Shown here in pieces: positions 16,283-24,183 of a stretch of DNA of 43,789 nucleotides (its first letter is position 1; every line of letters begins with the position of its first letter). Below the pieces are notes generated by a model that saw only the letters and a list, made by a program, of their open reading frames with translations, was not told where the DNA came from and searched no databases. The stretch is from Bacteroidota bacterium (GTDB lineage Bacteria; Bacteroidota; Ignavibacteria; UBA10030). The DNA is taken from positions 1 through 43,789 of the forward strand of contig JALONQ010000021.1 in assembly GCA_025454835.1 (NCBI GenBank). Reading direction: 5' to 3'. A program made the translations under genes and the position numbers.

Positions 16283-18388
16283 CTACGAGCCGACGGAGAC
16301 GGTCAGGACGAAGTTCCTCGGTAGGCCCGGTTCTCGATAGGCCGGCGCGACGCTGCCGCCGAGCGATGCGAGGACCGGCCGGCTCGTCGGATTGATGAAG
16401 GCGCCCGCAGTGTACGTGACGTCGAGCAGATTGCGGGCGTCGCATCTGACGGTCACTCGGGTCCCGAACAGATCCCGGCTCCACGTCACCGCGGCATCGA
16501 CCACCGACGATGTCGGGATGGCCAGCGTGTTCGCATCGTCGACCTTCATCGAGCCTACCTGACGGCCGCTCAGCTCCACCGCCAGCCCTTCACCCACCGG
16601 ATACTGGATCCTTGCCGACAGCAGGTGCGAGGGGATTCCGGGAACAACGTTTCCCGTGTAGGTCCCCGCGGTCGAGATGAACTCCCGGTACCGTCCTTTC
16701 AAGATCGTGGCCGATAGAATCGCCTCAGCCCCCCACGAAGCACGGACCGCAGCTGAGAGCTCAGCCCCGTCGCGTTCAGATCGTCCGGCGGAGAGAAACC
16801 ACGCGCCGTTGTTGAACGGGACGATCTCGTTCCGTACCTCGATGTGAAAGACCGCCGCCGACGCCGAGACGGTCCATCCGTCCGACACAATTGCGTGGAA
16901 GCGGTGTCCGGCTTCGACCGTCGTGGAGATCATCGGCTTCAGCAGCGGGTTGAGGTCGGTTGCTCCGATGCCCGGAGGCGGGTCCACCTCATTGAAGGCC
17001 GGAACTTCCAGTCCGCCGCTCACCGAGGCGAAGGTCATGTGTCGCTCATCGAGCCGCCATGAGACGCCGACGTGCGGTGTCGCGTGCTCGAAGGTCAGCT
17101 CTTCGAAACGAGGGGTGAGCGTCACGCCGGCGGGAAACACGGAAGAGCGGTAGCGTTGCCGGTCATACCGCAGGCCCGCGGAGACGGACCACGCGTCGGT
17201 CAGGGCCGCCGAGCCTTCGACGAAGACGCCGGAGCTCATGACGCGCTCAGCCTTGTTCGTGCGGAGCGAGTCGCCTCGTTCGCCGTTGACAAGAGAATAG
17301 AACTGGCTGCCTCCGTCCTGTGCGGCGGCGTCGAACCCGGCCGCGAAGGCCCAGGCAGGACCCAACAGCCATCGCCAGACCGCGCCGCCTCCGCCCGCCC
17401 ATCGTTGGAACTCACGATACGTGTTCCGCTCCGACCGGGTCAGCGACTTCGGCCCGAGATATGCCGACGCCGACACGGTGTGCCGACCGTCGATCGTCTG
17501 CGAGACTTGAATGGAAGAAAGGCCGACGAGATTGTCGCGTCGTTCACGCCGGCGCGCGTAGACAGGATCGGCGAGCGACGGGTCGGCCGAGTACTCGGCG
17601 TCGGTCAGCGCGCCGGGAATGCCGAATCGATGGCGGGTCAGCCCCATGGTCGCCCGAACCCGGAGGTCGGTCGTCGGCCGTGCAACAGCCACCGCGTAGA
17701 GACTGGAAGCGCTCACTCCCGAGTTCTGGCGCCAGCCTTCCAGCGCCAGGTGGCCGCCCGAAACGCTCAGGCTTCCTCCGGCGAAGGGCAGGCCTACGCG
17801 GCCCATGATCTTGCGCATGCCGTACGAGCCTCCGGAACCCGAAAGGGACCACGCGGTCGTTTCGCCCGGTTCGGCTGACTCGATGTTCACGATGCCCCCG
17901 GAAGCGTTGCCGAACAGGACCGAGGCATTCGTGCGGATCACCTCGACCCGGCCGGATTGAAGGAACGTGAGCAGGTCGGGAGACGTGCGGCCGTCCGGCT
18001 CTGTCAACGGGATGCCGTCGAGCAGCACCTTGACGCCGCGTATGGTCCCGGAGTTGGAACGGTCGCCGTTGCCGCGCGCTCCGAACCCCCGAATGGTCAG
18101 TCGCAGGTCCGTGCTGCCGGAGCGGCTGGAAGCGAAGACGCCGGGCACATATTCGAGGGCTCCGGCGAGTGCGTCGTTCCGAGCTGTCGCGCCGGAGCCG
18201 ATCGGAAGCACGGTCGACGAGTAGGGAAGCCGCGCCGGGTCCATGCCGGCGCGAGTATCGACGACTGTGACCGCATCGACCCGATACGTTCGCGTCGTAT
18301 CGACGAGTTCCTGTGCGATGGTCACTGCGGCAGGGCCCACGATGGCCAGAAGCAGATTGGTCCGAAAGGGTCGTTTCAAGGCTCGCAT
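16283..18388 (-). CDS. TonB-dependent outer-membrane receptor
   Basis: A 701-residue receptor. The frame is open from 18535, but ATG at 18388 gives a proper signal peptide ('MRALKRPFRTNLLLAIVGPA'), so I use that start. The plug domain has 'ALAGALEYVPGVFASSRSG', 'LRLTIRGFGARG', 'VKVLLDGIPLTEPDGRT' and 'SGRVEVIRTNASVLFGNASG'. The barrel follows with many alternating strands, for example 'WSVSAGLRYDRQRYRSSVFP', and ends 'GLPRNFVLTVSVGS'. No classical TonB box or N-terminal carboxypeptidase-like domain is evident. The family imports siderophores, vitamins or sugars using TonB-ExbBD energy. No partner gene or upstream riboswitch suggests the ligand. It is a single gene between a convergent neighbour and a tRNA. 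Confidence 0.9.
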   Translation of the reverse strand: MRALKRPFRTNLLLAIVGPAAVTIAQELVDTTRTYRVDAVTVVDTRAGMDPARLPYSSTVLPIGSGATARNDALAGALEYVPGVFASSRSGSTDLRLTIRGFGARGNGDRSNSGTIRGVKVLLDGIPLTEPDGRTSPDLLTFLQSGRVEVIRTNASVLFGNASGGIVNIESAEPGETTAWSLSGSGGSYGMRKIMGRVGLPFAGGSLSVSGGHLALEGWRQNSGVSASSLYAVAVARPTTDLRVRATMGLTRHRFGIPGALTDAEYSADPSLADPVYARRRERRDNLVGLSSIQVSQTIDGRHTVSASAYLGPKSLTRSERNTYREFQRWAGGGGAVWRWLLGPAWAFAAGFDAAAQDGGSQFYSLVNGERGDSLRTNKAERVMSSGVFVEGSAALTDAWSVSAGLRYDRQRYRSSVFPAGVTLTPRFEELTFEHATPHVGVSWRLDERHMTFASVSGGLEVPAFNEVDPPPGIGATDLNPLLKPMISTTVEAGHRFHAIVSDGWTVSASAAVFHIEVRNEIVPFNNGAWFLSAGRSERDGAELSAAVRASWGAEAILSATILKGRYREFISTAGTYTGNVVPGIPSHLLSARIQYPVGEGLAVELSGRQVGSMKVDDANTLAIPTSSVVDAAVTWSRDLFGTRVTVRCDARNLLDVTYTAGAFINPTSRPVLASLGGSVAPAYREPGLPRNFVLTVSVGS

Positions 18389-18569
18389 GATACCGCCCGG
18401 GATGCCGGTGCGGGTCTGCCGGTTGAAGGCCGCTTCAAAATGCAGTATCATAGTTGCAATCAATGCCAGGTTCTCTCTGGCCGTTACAAGGCGGATCCTG
18501 ACGGTCCCGGTCATTGTGTGCTCGATTCCGTGCATCGGGCCGTGATCCTAATCTAGCACTTTCATCTTC

Positions 18570-18597
18570 CAATTCTCAATTTCCAATTTCCAGTTTT
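18570..18597. repeat. Degenerate heptamer array A
   Basis: Four consecutive 7-bp units (CAATTCT, CAATTTC, CAATTTC, CAGTTTT) lie just before the tRNA gene. They are AT-rich in an otherwise GC-rich region. The same 7-bp period with different units is seen at 18727, 35082 and 35155. Confidence 0.6.
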
Positions 18598-18606
18598 CCA
18601 TGATAC

Positions 18607-18680
18607 GGGCCCTTAGCTCAGCTGGTTAGAGCGGCGGACTCATAATCCGTTGGTCGCAGGTTCAAGTCCTGCAGGGCCCA
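18607..18680 (+). tRNA. tRNA-Ile2 (CAU anticodon)
   Basis: A complete cloverleaf: acceptor GGGCCCT (18607-18613) pairs fully with AGGGCCC (18673-18679), discriminator A at 18680. The anticodon loop CTCATAA with stem GCGGA/TCCGT gives anticodon CAU. The T arm is GCAGG-TTCAAGT-CCTGC. The body closely resembles the known E. coli tRNA-Ile2, including 'TTGGTCGC' after the anticodon stem and the TTCAAGTCC T loop. I therefore call it the isoleucine tRNA whose C34 is modified to lysidine by TilS, reading AUA. An elongator tRNA-Met is the alternative. The 3' CCA is not encoded. Confidence 0.85.
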
Positions 18681-18726
18681 CAGGGTGGTCGCGGGAGGGC
18701 GAGAAGGGGGGAGAGAGGATCGTGAT

Positions 18727-18796
18727 CAGGGGTCAGTCGTCAGGAATCAGTAGTCAGTAATCAGTAGTCAGTCGTCAGTAATCAGCAATCAGTCGG
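18727..18796. repeat. Degenerate heptamer array B (ten CAGNNNN units)
   Basis: Ten consecutive 7-bp units all begin with CAG: CAGGGGT, CAGTCGT, CAGGAAT, CAGTAGT, CAGTAAT, CAGTAGT, CAGTCGT, CAGTAAT, CAGCAAT, CAGTCGG. Register is kept through the whole array while bases 4-7 vary. There are no spacers, so it is not a CRISPR. Stop codons and context make it non-coding. Confidence 0.85.
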
Positions 18797-19056
18797 AGCC
18801 ATCTCAAGAACACTTCTGGAAGCGGCCTGGCGACCGGGGCGGAGGATTGGAGTTGGGGAAGGGGCTATTCTTCATCAAATTCTGAACGTTGCGTCATTGC
18901 GTCGCCGCGGGGAACGCTTGATCTGGACCGATTCGGGTTTCTGAGACCAGCTCTCGTCAGTACCTGGTGATGACTTTGATCGCCCATCCGTTGTGGCTAA
19001 GCGCAGCATCGGCGGGCTTGCTGGCCGAAGTCCCCGCTCAAGGGGTCGAAGGTCAG
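18797..19056. other. Non-coding spacer upstream of the pilus cluster
   Basis: I find no convincing gene here. Short frames lack ribosome sites and family-like sequence. A GC-rich stretch near 19005-19050 can fold locally but matches no riboswitch that I recognise. The pilC promoter follows immediately. Confidence 0.5.
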
Positions 19057-19085
19057 TTGACAGAATACTCGAAAAGAAGTAAACT
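19057..19085 (+). promoter_or_regulatory. Sigma70-type promoter before pilC
   Basis: TTGACA (19057-19062), a perfect -35, is followed by a 17-bp spacer and TAAACT (19080-19085), a 4/6 match to -10. The expected start site lies near 19092, about 47 bases before ATG 19139. It is read by eye. It would drive pilC-pilB up to the terminator at 22363. Confidence 0.65.
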
Positions 19086-19138
19086 CTGTTACTGTGACGT
19101 GTCTTGGGCAATCCGGCTCAAGTACTTGGTGAGGTCGT

Positions 19139-20509
19139 ATGGCTGAATTTCGTATCGAAGGGTTGACCCCTTCCGGCAAGGCCATTTCCGGCGTGATCAG
19201 CGCCGATGACAAGAAGACGGCTAAGAAGCGCGCCGAGGAAATGGCGCGCGAACGGAAGTTCAAGGTGACGGCGATCCATGAACGTGTCAATTTTCTCTAT
19301 CGTGTCCAGAAGGGGAAGGACAAGCCGATCGACGGCGAGCAGAAGGCTTTCACGCCTGACGAGGTGCGCATCGCCCTCGAAAAAATGGGCTACAAGGTCC
19401 AGTATGTCCGCAAGAAGATGTTCGGCAACAAGGCGAAGCCGGCCCCGATCGTCGAGGTGATCTCCTTCGTCCGCATCAGCACGGACCTGATGCGGCAGAA
19501 GCTTCCGTTCAACGAGGTGATGCAGCTTCTGATCAATGACATTCCCAACCAGATCCTCCGAGACTGCCTCAAAGAGATCAACTTGGAGCTAAAACAGGGG
19601 AAGGACTCTGAGAAGGTCTTCCTCAAGCACCAGACGGTGCTGGGCAAGTTCACGGCCAACATGCTCGGCTTGGCGTCGAAGAGCGGCAACATGGTCGAGA
19701 TCTACGAAAGCACGGCCAAGTTCCTCGAGCGCAACGCGCAGTTCAAGAAATCGGTCAAGCAGGCGCTGGTGATGCCGTTGGTCACACTGTTTGTGCTGTT
19801 CCTCGCCGTGATGTTCTACGTCGCGTACATCTTCCCGGCAACGGCCGAGATGTTCGTGAAGTTCAAGATCGAACTGCCCCCGATGACCAAGGCGACGCTC
19901 GCTTTCAGCGATTGGCTTCTCGCCAATATCTACCTCGTGTCGTTGGCGATCATCATCCCGATCGTGGCGTTCGGGCAGTGGGCCCGCACCGAGAGGGGGC
20001 AGTTCGTCATGTCCCAATATATGCTGAAGGTGCCGGTGGTGGGGCAGCTCTTTCACAAGACGGCGATCGAGATCTTTTGCCGCGTGTTCTATGCTCTTTA
20101 CAGCGGATCGGGCGAGAACATCGAGGTGATCCGGATGGCGGCCGAGGCCTGCGGCAACAAGTACATGGAGTTCCGGATCAAGACCATCGCGATCCCGCTC
20201 ATGCTGGAGAAGGGAAAGAGCCTGACGGAGGCCTTCCAGGCCAGCGGCGTCTTCACCGAGACGGCCCTCTCACGCCTCAGCTCCGGTGCCGAGACCGGGA
20301 CCGTCAAGAACACGGCCATTCAGCTCGCAGAGTACTACGAAAAGGAGACCACGTATCGTTTGGCGAACGTGGTCCAGATGATCGAGTTGTCCGTGCAGAT
20401 GGTCATCATGCTCGTACTGACGGCCTTGACGCTCGTCTCGTCGGAGACGGCCACCGTCAAGCCGAAGGCCCCCGGCGGGTTCATCTCACAGATCGCCGGT
20501 TGGTTTTGA
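19139..20509 (+). CDS. pilC: Type IV pilus/type II secretion inner-membrane platform protein (PilC/GspF)
   Basis: A 456-residue GspF/PilC family protein. It opens with the usual 'MAEFRIEGLTPSGKAISGVI' followed by a helical N-terminal domain. The first F domain includes 'ISFVRISTDLMRQKLPFNEV' and 'LASKSGNMVEIYEST', then TM segments near 'VMPLVTLFVLFLAVMFYVAY' and 'LANIYLVSLAIIIPIVAF'. The second F domain contains 'EIFCRVFYALYSGSGENIEV' and 'LSSGAETGTVKNTAIQLAEY', and a last TM follows at 'VQMVIMLVLTALTLV'. It is longer than the typical 400 residues because of an extra basic N-terminal segment (about residues 40-100). It sits in the inner membrane and couples the ATPase to pilus or pseudopilus assembly. 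pilB follows after 30 bp. Confidence 0.93.
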   Translation: MAEFRIEGLTPSGKAISGVISADDKKTAKKRAEEMARERKFKVTAIHERVNFLYRVQKGKDKPIDGEQKAFTPDEVRIALEKMGYKVQYVRKKMFGNKAKPAPIVEVISFVRISTDLMRQKLPFNEVMQLLINDIPNQILRDCLKEINLELKQGKDSEKVFLKHQTVLGKFTANMLGLASKSGNMVEIYESTAKFLERNAQFKKSVKQALVMPLVTLFVLFLAVMFYVAYIFPATAEMFVKFKIELPPMTKATLAFSDWLLANIYLVSLAIIIPIVAFGQWARTERGQFVMSQYMLKVPVVGQLFHKTAIEIFCRVFYALYSGSGENIEVIRMAAEACGNKYMEFRIKTIAIPLMLEKGKSLTEAFQASGVFTETALSRLSSGAETGTVKNTAIQLAEYYEKETTYRLANVVQMIELSVQMVIMLVLTALTLVSSETATVKPKAPGGFISQIAGWF

Positions 20510-20539
20510 TCGCCCCTGTGGGCGTCTGGAGGATGAGGC

Positions 20540-22333
20540 ATGCCAGAAATTGACATTACCGACAAGATCGGGTACACACTTCTGAAGAAGGGGATCATCG
20601 ACTTCGAGACGCTGGAGAAGTCGCTGAAGCTCAAGGATTCCGAGGAGAACAAGAAGAACCGCAAGAACCTCGGACAGATCCTCGTGTCGGAGTTTGGCGC
20701 CGATCACGACGCCGTCTTCCGCGAGGTGGCCAACCTCTACGCCTTCCGGGAGATCTTCCTCAACGACGAGAAGATCGACGAGGCGCGCATCGCGTTCGTC
20801 AAGAAGTTCGTCGACGCGCTTTCGGACCAGCAGCGCGAGATGATGTCGGCGGCCAAGATGTTGCCGTTCAAGTGGGACGAGCGCCAGACCGACAAGCTCA
20901 TCATCGTCGCCGCCGACCCGACCGACCGCAACCTGCCCGTCGTTGCTCGCTCGTTCAACGTCAAGAAGTACGAGATCTGCTACGTCCGGCTCAAGGACCT
21001 CCAGAATCTGCTCGAGAAGGTCGCCCCGAAGCAGAACGAGTTCCTCAAGATGCTCGACTCAAGCGAGACGATCGAAGAAGGAGGGATGAGCAAGGATGAC
21101 GTCGAGGTCGATGAAGACGCACTCGAAGCCGAGATCAACAAGAGCGCGCTCGTGAACCTCTTCGAAGGCTGCATCGTCGAAGCGGTCCGACGGGATGTGT
21201 CCGACATTCACATTGTCGCGGCCGAGGGGAACAGGACGAATTTCATGTTCCGGGTCGACGGCAACCTCCAGGTCTGGCACTGCCAGGAGGCCACGCTGCC
21301 CGAAGCGGTCATGGCCGTCATCAAGGACCGGACGAAGAACGTCGACCGGTTCGAACGTGAAATGTCACAGGACGGATTCATCCAGCGTGTCATCGATGGC
21401 CATCAGCTCCGGTTCCGCGTCTCGATCATGCCCATCGTCACGACGGAATTCAAACACAAGTTCGAAAGCGTCGTCATCCGCGTGCTCGACGACCGAAAGG
21501 TGATCACCGACCTTAACAAGCTGGGCCTCCAGGGACCGGCGAAGAACTTCTTCTACAAAGCCATCGGCAAGCCGCAGGGGATCGTCATCCTCACCGGCCC
21601 GACAGGTTCCGGTAAGTCGACGACGCTGATCGCGGCGCTCTACCAGGTCATCGACCCGACGGTGAACGTGCTGACGATCGAGGAGCCGGTCGAATACATC
21701 ATCAAGGGGGCCCGGCAGCTCAAGATCGGTCCCAAGATGGGGTTCGAGCAGGCCATCCGCGGTATCCTCCGGCACGACCCCGATATCGTGCTCGTGGGTG
21801 AAATGCGCGACAAGATCACCGCTGAGACGGCCATCAAACTGGCCAATACGGGTCACCTGGTCTTCTCGACGCTGCACACGAACGACGCCCCCAGTGCCGT
21901 CGCCCGTCTCTACAAGATGGGCATCGAGCCGTTCCTGATCGCCTACGCCATCAACATCATCGTGGCGCAGCGCCTCATTCGTACGTTGTGCAAGGTCTGC
22001 AAGTCCCCCATCGACGATGACGAGAAGGGCGATCTGCTCAAGTTCGGGTTCACCGAGGATGATCTGGCCCAGCACACCTTCTACAAGCCCGTTGGCTGCG
22101 ACAAATGTAACGGCGGGTGGAAGGGGCGCGCGGCTATTCACGAGGCCCTCTTCTTTTCGAAGGCGATCAAGGACATCGTGCTGAATGCCGGCGAAAAGGT
22201 GGACGAGAACGCGATCCGAGACCAGGCGTCGAAGGACGGCATGTGGACATTACGCCGGTCCGGCATGGAGCGCATGAAGGAAGGATTCACCGCGCTCGAA
22301 GAGGTCGTCGCGTCGACCGTTGAAGACGAGTAG
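20540..22333 (+). CDS. pilB: Type IV pilus/type II secretion assembly ATPase (PilB/GspE)
   Basis: A 597-residue GspE/PilB ATPase with GGAGG (20528-20532) 7 bases before the ATG. The N-terminal about 170 residues form a GspE-N-like domain. The ATPase core has Walker A 'GPTGSGKSTT' (353-362), Asp box 'TIEEPVEYI', Walker B 'DIVLVGEMRD' and His box 'GHLVFSTLHTNDAPSA'. A tetracysteine zinc site is present: C484/C487 ('CKVC') and C520/C523 ('CDKC'). The zinc site marks the assembly-type ATPases and separates them from retraction ATPases. It would power polymerisation at the PilC platform. It is followed by a hairpin terminator. Confidence 0.95.
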   Translation: MPEIDITDKIGYTLLKKGIIDFETLEKSLKLKDSEENKKNRKNLGQILVSEFGADHDAVFREVANLYAFREIFLNDEKIDEARIAFVKKFVDALSDQQREMMSAAKMLPFKWDERQTDKLIIVAADPTDRNLPVVARSFNVKKYEICYVRLKDLQNLLEKVAPKQNEFLKMLDSSETIEEGGMSKDDVEVDEDALEAEINKSALVNLFEGCIVEAVRRDVSDIHIVAAEGNRTNFMFRVDGNLQVWHCQEATLPEAVMAVIKDRTKNVDRFEREMSQDGFIQRVIDGHQLRFRVSIMPIVTTEFKHKFESVVIRVLDDRKVITDLNKLGLQGPAKNFFYKAIGKPQGIVILTGPTGSGKSTTLIAALYQVIDPTVNVLTIEEPVEYIIKGARQLKIGPKMGFEQAIRGILRHDPDIVLVGEMRDKITAETAIKLANTGHLVFSTLHTNDAPSAVARLYKMGIEPFLIAYAINIIVAQRLIRTLCKVCKSPIDDDEKGDLLKFGFTEDDLAQHTFYKPVGCDKCNGGWKGRAAIHEALFFSKAIKDIVLNAGEKVDENAIRDQASKDGMWTLRRSGMERMKEGFTALEEVVASTVEDE

Positions 22334-22362
22334 GCGCTAGGATAGCTGGTCTGCAGGGCACC

Positions 22363-22388
22363 AACGGGCGCTAAAAGGCGCCCGTTTC
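22363..22388 (+). terminator. Hairpin terminator after pilB
   Basis: AACGGGCGC (22363-22371) pairs perfectly with GCGCCCGTT (22378-22386) around a 6-nt loop. Only a short T-rich tail follows (TTTCTATTG), so termination may be incomplete. A new promoter before pilT at 22660 fits a break in the transcription unit here. Confidence 0.7.
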
Positions 22389-22659
22389 TATTGTGTGCGC
22401 TTGCGATGGCCCCCGTCACAGAGTCATTGAGAACCGAGGGCGATATTGCACTGAAGGGCTGGGACCAATACGCGATCAGGGCACCGCCTCGCCGAACCGT
22501 CGTTTTTCAGACGTATTGAGGCCAGATGGCCTTGGTTCCGATGCCACCATGGCTTCTGTCTGTTGGCCTACGAAGGCCTCACCATGCCACGAACGTTTCG
22601 TGAAGCCAGCGGTATTTCAATGGGATGATGGGATGAGCGCAAGGAAGACTTTAAGCGAG
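22389..22659. other. Non-coding spacer between pilB and pilT
   Basis: No gene is supported. A 146-codon open frame on the plus strand crosses this spacer into the pilT coding region, but its predicted protein has no family features and no ribosome site. Codon use looks random compared with neighbours, so I leave it out. Confidence 0.5.
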
Positions 22660-22688
22660 TTGCAATTCACATTGGCCTTCCGTATACT
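22660..22688 (+). promoter_or_regulatory. Sigma70-type promoter before pilT
   Basis: TTGCAA (22660-22665), a 17-bp spacer and TATACT (22683-22688; 5/6 to the -10 consensus) lie about 60 bases before ATG 22751. The layout equals that of the promoter before pilC. It implies that the pilT-pilMN-pilO-pilQ unit is transcribed separately from pilCB. Confidence 0.65.
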
Positions 22689-22750
22689 CTACCGAATTAT
22701 TGGAGAAATGTCGGCTCTACTAGATCACCCAATTGGAAGCCTGAGTCAGC

Positions 22751-24058
22751 ATGCCCCCAACTCCTCCAAGTCCAACATCGATGGCCAAGCCGGGCGGGTC
22801 CGGAGGGGCCGAGTTGTCCCCCATCATTGTTGAGGGACAGAAGGTCCTGAAAGAGGTAGCCGGAACGCTGCCTCAGACGGTCACCGGCCTTGAGCGCCAG
22901 ATGATGATCGGCGACACGCTTTCGCGGGTCGACGAGACATCGAAGATGAAGCTGTTGACCCTGATCAATCACCTGCTGGCGAAGATGTTCGCCGTCAATG
23001 CATCGGACATCGACATGGGGGGGTATGGGTCGCAAGGCTTCATTTGGTACCGCATCTATGGATCGAAGAAGCCCGACCCGACGCTGGGCAAGTATTCGCC
23101 CGACGAAATGAACATCCTCGTGCAGAGCGTGATCGGCGACCGGCAGCGGACGTTCCTGTATGAGAACCGGAACCTCGACTTCTCCCACATGCTGTATATG
23201 GAGGGGGGGGATTTCCGCCGATTCCGTGCCGACGCCTATTTCGACCTGGACCAGCTGGCCCTCAACATGCGGGCCATTAACAATACGGTCCGGCCGTACA
23301 AGCTGCTCGAACTGCACCCCGGCGTCACCAAGATGGTGAGTTTGGCGCAGACGAAAGAGGGTCTCTGTCTCGTCACAGGTATCACCGGCTCGGGCAAGAG
23401 CTCGACGCTCGACGCCATCATCGATGCCAACAATCACTCGGTCGACGGCCACATCGTCATTATCGCGTCGCCGATCGAGTATGTTCACAAGTCCGATCGT
23501 TGCATCATCCGCCACCGCGAGGTGGGGCGTGATGTCCTGTCGTTCAAAGAGGGGGCCATCCAGGCCCTGCGACAGGACCCCGACATCATCATGATCGGCG
23601 AGTTGCGCGATCCTGAAACGATCATGACCGCGCTAGAGATCACCGATTCGGGGCACAAGGTCTTTTCCACCCTGCACACGGCATCGGCGGTCGAATCGAT
23701 CGACCGGATCATCGGCGAAATTCCGCCGGTGGAGCAGGAACGTGTCCGGAACCGCTTGGGCGAAACGCTCCGGGCGGTGATTTCGCAGAAGCTGGTCCCG
23801 AGCCTCGACGGCAAGCGCGTCCTGGCCAAGGAGATCATGATCGCCACGCCGTCCGTCCGGGCCGCGATCAAGAACAACAACACGACCGAGATCTACCAGA
23901 TGATCTCGGAAGGTCTCGAGCAGGGCATGAACACGATGGAGCAGGACTTGAAACGACTGTACCTGGCGAAGAAGATCTCGCTCGAGAATGCGATGAACTA
24001 TGCCAACAACAAGCGTCGCTTGCAGCAGTTGTTGCAGATCGCACCCACGGACAACTGA
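22751..24058 (+). CDS. pilT: PilT-like type IV pilus ATPase
   Basis: A 435-residue member of the PilT branch of secretion ATPases. Walker A is 'GITGSGKSST' (210-219), the Asp box region is 'IASPIEYVHKS', Walker B is 'DIIMIGELRDPETIMTALEI', and the His box is 'GHKVFSTLHTASAVESIDRI'. 'RLGETLRAVISQKLVPSLDG' and 'EIYQMISEG' are typical of PilT/PilU. The zinc tetracysteine of PilB is absent. The N terminus is about 80 residues longer than ordinary PilT and begins with a Pro/Ser-rich stretch ('MPPTPPSPTSMAKPGG'); ATG 22781 is an alternative start. Canonical PilT drives pilus retraction and twitching, but in this cluster its role could differ. Confidence 0.9.
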   Translation: MPPTPPSPTSMAKPGGSGGAELSPIIVEGQKVLKEVAGTLPQTVTGLERQMMIGDTLSRVDETSKMKLLTLINHLLAKMFAVNASDIDMGGYGSQGFIWYRIYGSKKPDPTLGKYSPDEMNILVQSVIGDRQRTFLYENRNLDFSHMLYMEGGDFRRFRADAYFDLDQLALNMRAINNTVRPYKLLELHPGVTKMVSLAQTKEGLCLVTGITGSGKSSTLDAIIDANNHSVDGHIVIIASPIEYVHKSDRCIIRHREVGRDVLSFKEGAIQALRQDPDIIMIGELRDPETIMTALEITDSGHKVFSTLHTASAVESIDRIIGEIPPVEQERVRNRLGETLRAVISQKLVPSLDGKRVLAKEIMIATPSVRAAIKNNNTTEIYQMISEGLEQGMNTMEQDLKRLYLAKKISLENAMNYANNKRRLQQLLQIAPTDN

Positions 24059-24078
24059 AGCGATCTTCAAGGTGTGTT

Positions 24079-24139
24079 GCCGACGCTGACCGGCGGGCCG
24101 GTCGCGGCACATCATGACTCTGCCGGCCATGGCGTCGGC
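24079..24139 (+). other. Nested inverted repeat between pilT and pilMN
   Basis: GCCGACGC (24079-24086) pairs with GCGTCGGC (24132-24139). Inside lies a tight hairpin ACCGGC/GCCGGT (24089-24102). There is no T tract, so it is not a standard terminator. It could be an mRNA-stability or attenuation structure in this 125-bp spacer. The role is unknown. Confidence 0.4.
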
Positions 24140-24183
24140 GGAGTGTTTCATCGATCCACTACGTCGGAGACCCCGAACCCCGT

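Noticed and set aside
18389-18569. Possible cobalamin riboswitch upstream of the TonB-dependent receptor
   Set aside because: No B12-box-like sequence is readable on the minus strand, and the open frame of the receptor extends through most of it without signal-peptide character.
18607-18680. Elongator tRNA-Met reading of the CAU tRNA
   Set aside because: The acceptor, variable and T-arm sequences follow the Ile2 type rather than Met; not fully excluded without identity-element analysis.
18727-18796. Possible CRISPR array
   Set aside because: Units are only 7 bp, directly adjacent and without unique spacers; no cas genes in the window.
19005-19050. Possible cyclic-di-GMP riboswitch or sigma54 promoter before pilC
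   Set aside because: GC-rich folding is possible but the conserved riboswitch core is not seen, and no TGGC-N-TTGC pair with correct spacing is found; a good sigma70 promoter explains the region.
22393-22833. 146-codon open frame in the pilB-pilT spacer
   Set aside because: No ribosome site or family-like sequence, it crosses a promoter and runs into the pilT coding region in another frame.
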